64,000 nucleotides of DNA from Artocarpus heterophyllus (taxonomy: Eukaryota > Streptophyta > Magnoliopsida > Rosales > Moraceae). This document shows, one piece after another, positions 61,336 through 64,000 of this stretch. The number at the start of each line of letters is the position of its first letter. The stretch's first letter is position 1. The position numbers and the translations under genes were made by a program. A model generated the notes under the pieces. That model ran no database searches. It was not told the DNA's origin and was given only the letters and a program-made list of their open reading frames with translations. The stretch is taken from contig CM046330.1 of assembly GCA_025403435.1 (NCBI GenBank), positions 24,801,507-24,865,506 on the forward strand, given 5' to 3'.

Positions 61336-62350
61336 AGTGCTAGGATTTGACATAGAACTCTATACCCTTCTTTGTAGCCATGATTGTAATAGTGTTTGTC
61401 CATATGGTACATTCATGGATGTTTTTAAGAATTGAATTATATTTTAAAATATTTCAAGTGTTTTTAAAAACATGTTTGTAAAGAGAATGATTTAAAATAA
61501 ACTTTGATATCTCTGAACATGCACATTCAAGAGATATATGTGTTTTGAAAGTTTTTAAACATCAATTGGTATAAGATCCCTAATTGGTTATGTTTTAAAT
61601 GGATGGTGCTACACAGAGCTTAGGTCATGTATAGAGCGATCTAAGGGTAGGTTCTAAAATTCGGTCTAGGCCATTTCGATGGTGTTCATATCAAGCATTT
61701 TACACAATAAGTATTAATGTATGATTTGAGATAAATCATAGGATGCCAACAGTGAGAATTCTCGATTTTAAATAAAGTTAAATTTATTCATAACCAGATT
61801 GTTCGAGTTATGTGCTTTACTTTATTTAAATGTTATTTCAAAATTAAGTCCTATTGAATCATTCGCTCATGATTTTTACTTGTTTTATTTATTTCCCCCT
61901 TTAGGTGGTTCTCTATATGTAGCTAAGTAGATTGTTGCTGAATTACTATCAGTGCTTACAAGTTATTTTAGTTATCAGTGTTTTCATCAAGGCATGTAAT
62001 AATAAGACTATGTTCATGCACTTTGATTTATGGTTGTTGGGCTATAGATTGGTTGTATTTTCCTTTTATGTTTGAACCATGTATGCACTGCTGTGTGGTC
62101 TACTGGGATGTAGATGGCATTTGGCAGATATTGTTTTCTATGACTTAAAGGTTAATTCAGTTACTTCCTTTTACCATGTCATGTTTTAAATTAATTCAAA
62201 GTCATTTCAATTATGTTAATTCTCTTTAGCTCACTTTAATATTTTTTATTATGTTTCAAGAAATAAGGTTAGTCCTTAGTATTTAAAATTAATTTTAATT
62301 AATTCTTTTTAATAAAACCCACATGTCATCACCCTAGTGGGCATGACAAC

Positions 62351-62364
62351 TTGGCATCAGAGCC
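62351..62364 (+). other. Primer-binding site of the gypsy element
   Basis: TTGGCATCAGAGCC differs by one base from the tRNA-iMet-complementary TGGTATCAGAGC. It sits two bases after the LTR end. Confidence 0.85.
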
Positions 62365-62456
62365 ATAGGTTTTGAAACCTTAGTAATTGCCCATACATAA
62401 ATAAAATAGCAGGAAATCATTGGCAGTCTAGATTCTTTTTTCTGAATTGAGAGAAT

Positions 62457-63337
62457 GGCACCAAGACGCTGCCCTGCTCTATTGGCATAGTCCCCGTTCT
62501 TAATAAAGGTGTAATGATTGCCATGTTTTTTCCTTTCATATAGATGGCGGGAGTGCTAGGTAAGCATCCTACAGTGAGTTGATGATAGGAATATTTCTAG
62601 GAGTTTCGACATATGGCAATACCGAGCTTTAACTAGAATGGAGAACCTTAAGTGGCTAAGCACTGCTTTGACTTAGTAGTGAAGCATCTAGACTCTTTGG
62701 GCATGCCCACCGATCTCGGAGTCAATTTTGCAACATACATACTTGAGGGTAGTGCCAACACTTGGTGGTACCAAGAACAGCAAGAACATTGATTGGGCTA
62801 GATTTGATAAGCTATTTTATGACCAATATTTTCCTCAAGGGTACAAGGACCAAAAAAATTGCCAAATTTTACTATTTGGAGCAAGGTGAGATGATAGTCA
62901 GGGATTATCATGCAAGGTTTGTTGAGTTGGCTAGGTTTGTTTCATCTACAGTCACATCGAAATATGAAAGGCATATTAAGTTTGAAGAAGGACCTAAGGG
63001 TTCCATCTAACATCAGTTAGTTGCTCTAAGGATTCAGACCTACAGAGACCTGGTGTCCTCAGTGCTTTTGGTCAAGAGGGATAATGCTAATTACTATGAG
63101 AGACATGTGAGGACCACCACTGGACCTCATAGAAACAATTGAGGAACAATAATAGCAATCAACAGTCACAATAATAGTCAAGGTGTTAGAACAACGGTGG
63201 TACCAACATTGGCAGTAGTAGTCCATCTTGCAACGGTCCCCCTATAACTTTCACTGTCACTATTGCAAGTAGCCTGGGCACATCAAGAGAAACTATCTAG
63301 TTAAGGAACCATAGCAGGCTCCACAAACTAGAGAGGG
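62457..63337 (+). pseudogene. Gypsy gag, degenerate, with zinc knuckle remnant
   Basis: An ATG at 62457 opens MAPRRC and is soon stopped by TAG. Shifting frames then show the retrotransposon gag domain: ATYILEGSANTWW near 62735, FDKLFYDQYFPQGY near 62800, and the open stretch 62762-63010 with LEQGEMIVRDYHARFVELA. A zinc knuckle is visible near 63255-63300 (CHYCK-stop-PGHIKRNY) with one Lys turned to TAG and the last Cys to Tyr. The coding region ends at 63337, where an inverted LTR begins, before any protease or RT. WW and YHARF motifs support Ty3/gypsy. Confidence 0.85.
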
Positions 63338-64000
63338 TGTATAATGCCTCCTTACATACGTCACAATAATCATTACTTTTACTGTTAAAATCATTATTTA
63401 TAGATGAATAATTCAAATAAAATACTCACACTCCTAGGAACACATGCATATATATATATATATATTTAAAAACTACTTACCAAATTTGCTTCCCTCACCT
63501 CAGTTAACCTAATGGAACACCTAAGGCATTCGGCTGACTGATCACCTACGTAAAACAGTTTACAAAAAAATGTTTAACAAATACAAACTCACACGCATAT
63601 AATGCAAGCATTCTTAATTTCTATGGAACAAGTAACTAAGACTAATCATGAAAAAATAAACTATATAGCGTATTCTTTAATAAATAACCTAAGAAACCAA
63701 AAAACTAAAATACAAATTACATTCAATAAAACATAACTTCAAAAGAACATATCACAAATAGAATTGAGTCTCAAACACATAAAAATACGGAACATATTAT
63801 ATCAAATGTTGTTTGAGTTTAAATTTCTTTCATGACATGACTCCATTTCTAATCTAACACTTCTTGCACATATGTCCGTTCTTATCCTCCATCCTAGTCA
63901 ACATGTATCTTATCCTTATCTGCAACATTATATAAACTAAGTAAGCATAAGCTTAGTAAGTACACATTCTTATCTTACAATATAAAATATTTCATAAAAA
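63338..64000 (-). mobile_element. Inverted LTR of the same family as the nested solo LTR, runs off the window
   Basis: Read on the minus strand it reproduces about 60675-61335 of the solo LTR, with roughly 85-90% identity by eye, ending GGAGGCATTATACA (plus-strand start TGTATAATGCC at 63338). It interrupts the gypsy gag. The remainder lies beyond position 64000, so whether it is a solo LTR or the end of a full element is unknown. Confidence 0.8.

Larger units (their letters stand above)
56140..62348 (+). mobile_element. 5' LTR of a Ty3/gypsy element, interrupted by a solo LTR
   Basis: Starts TGTAATGCTCAAAAATT and ends GGGCATGACA (reverse complement TGTCATGCCC). The end is fixed by the primer-binding site that follows. 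Removing the nested insertion (57571-61335 and one TSD copy) leaves about 2.4 kb of LTR. A gag reading region follows. The start coordinate is inferred from the mirrored terminus and is less certain than the end. Confidence 0.65.

Noticed and set aside
1..64000. CRISPR arrays, rRNA, tRNA, organellar DNA inserts, resistance-gene clusters
   Set aside because: No regularly spaced identical repeats, no conserved RNA-gene blocks, and no chloroplast or mitochondrial gene stretches were recognised on either strand.

Overview
This window looks like nuclear DNA of a flowering plant, probably a eudicot. It is AT-rich and packed with LTR retrotransposons, solo LTRs and small non-autonomous DNA transposons. 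Only one protein-coding gene looks intact: a two-exon glyoxylate/hydroxypyruvate reductase of the HPR3 type on the minus strand (43368-45415). Positions and identities were read by eye. 'About 95-98% identical' and similar wording are impressions, not computed values.

Layout. 1-1548 holds no gene, only a reversed relative of a local MITE family and a 99-bp tandem duplication. 1549-20734 is a direct tandem segmental duplication. Unit A is 1549-13040 and unit B is 13041-20734, meeting at a clean junction. The units differ by a 1,940-bp copia-type solo LTR in A (10143-12082, 5-bp TSD, with the empty site preserved in B), by an approximately 1.7-kb deletion in B, and by smaller indels. Each unit carries the same MITEs and a G-rich array whose strand bias flips half way. 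21600-21790 is a decayed fragment of an HPR-type reductase gene that includes intron sequence, about 22 kb from the intact copy and on the same strand. 21850-25500 is retrotransposon and possibly hAT debris.

25500-33169 is an Athila-like Ty3/gypsy neighbourhood. It has a degenerate 'putative plant transposon protein' ORF (26160-27335), a 2,254-bp solo LTR nested in it (27398-29651, TSD AGGAC), the 3' non-coding and LTR part (29652-32235), and an inverted second copy (32236-33169). 33170-40147 is a decayed Ty1/copia element with 5' LTR, PBS, gag, integrase and RT, cut off inside RNase H. A further Athila-like piece on the minus strand and a Tourist-type MITE (41606-42152) follow before the reductase gene.

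47049-54344 is a Ty3/gypsy-type element with a roughly 4-kb 5' LTR, only about 1.2 kb of interior and a truncated 3' LTR. 54345-56110 holds a Tat-like LTR fragment and a minus-strand copia LTR. 56140-63337 is a gypsy element whose 5' LTR was split by a 3,765-bp solo LTR (57571-61335, TSD AGTGC), followed by PBS and a degenerate gag. At 63338 an inverted LTR of the same family as that solo LTR begins and runs off the window.

I see no CRISPR array, rRNA, tRNA or organellar insert, and no convincing new biochemical system. The most informative signals are the tandem duplication with its embedded order of events, the strand-flipping G-rich array, the relic of a second reductase locus, and the nested and inverted retroelement structures.
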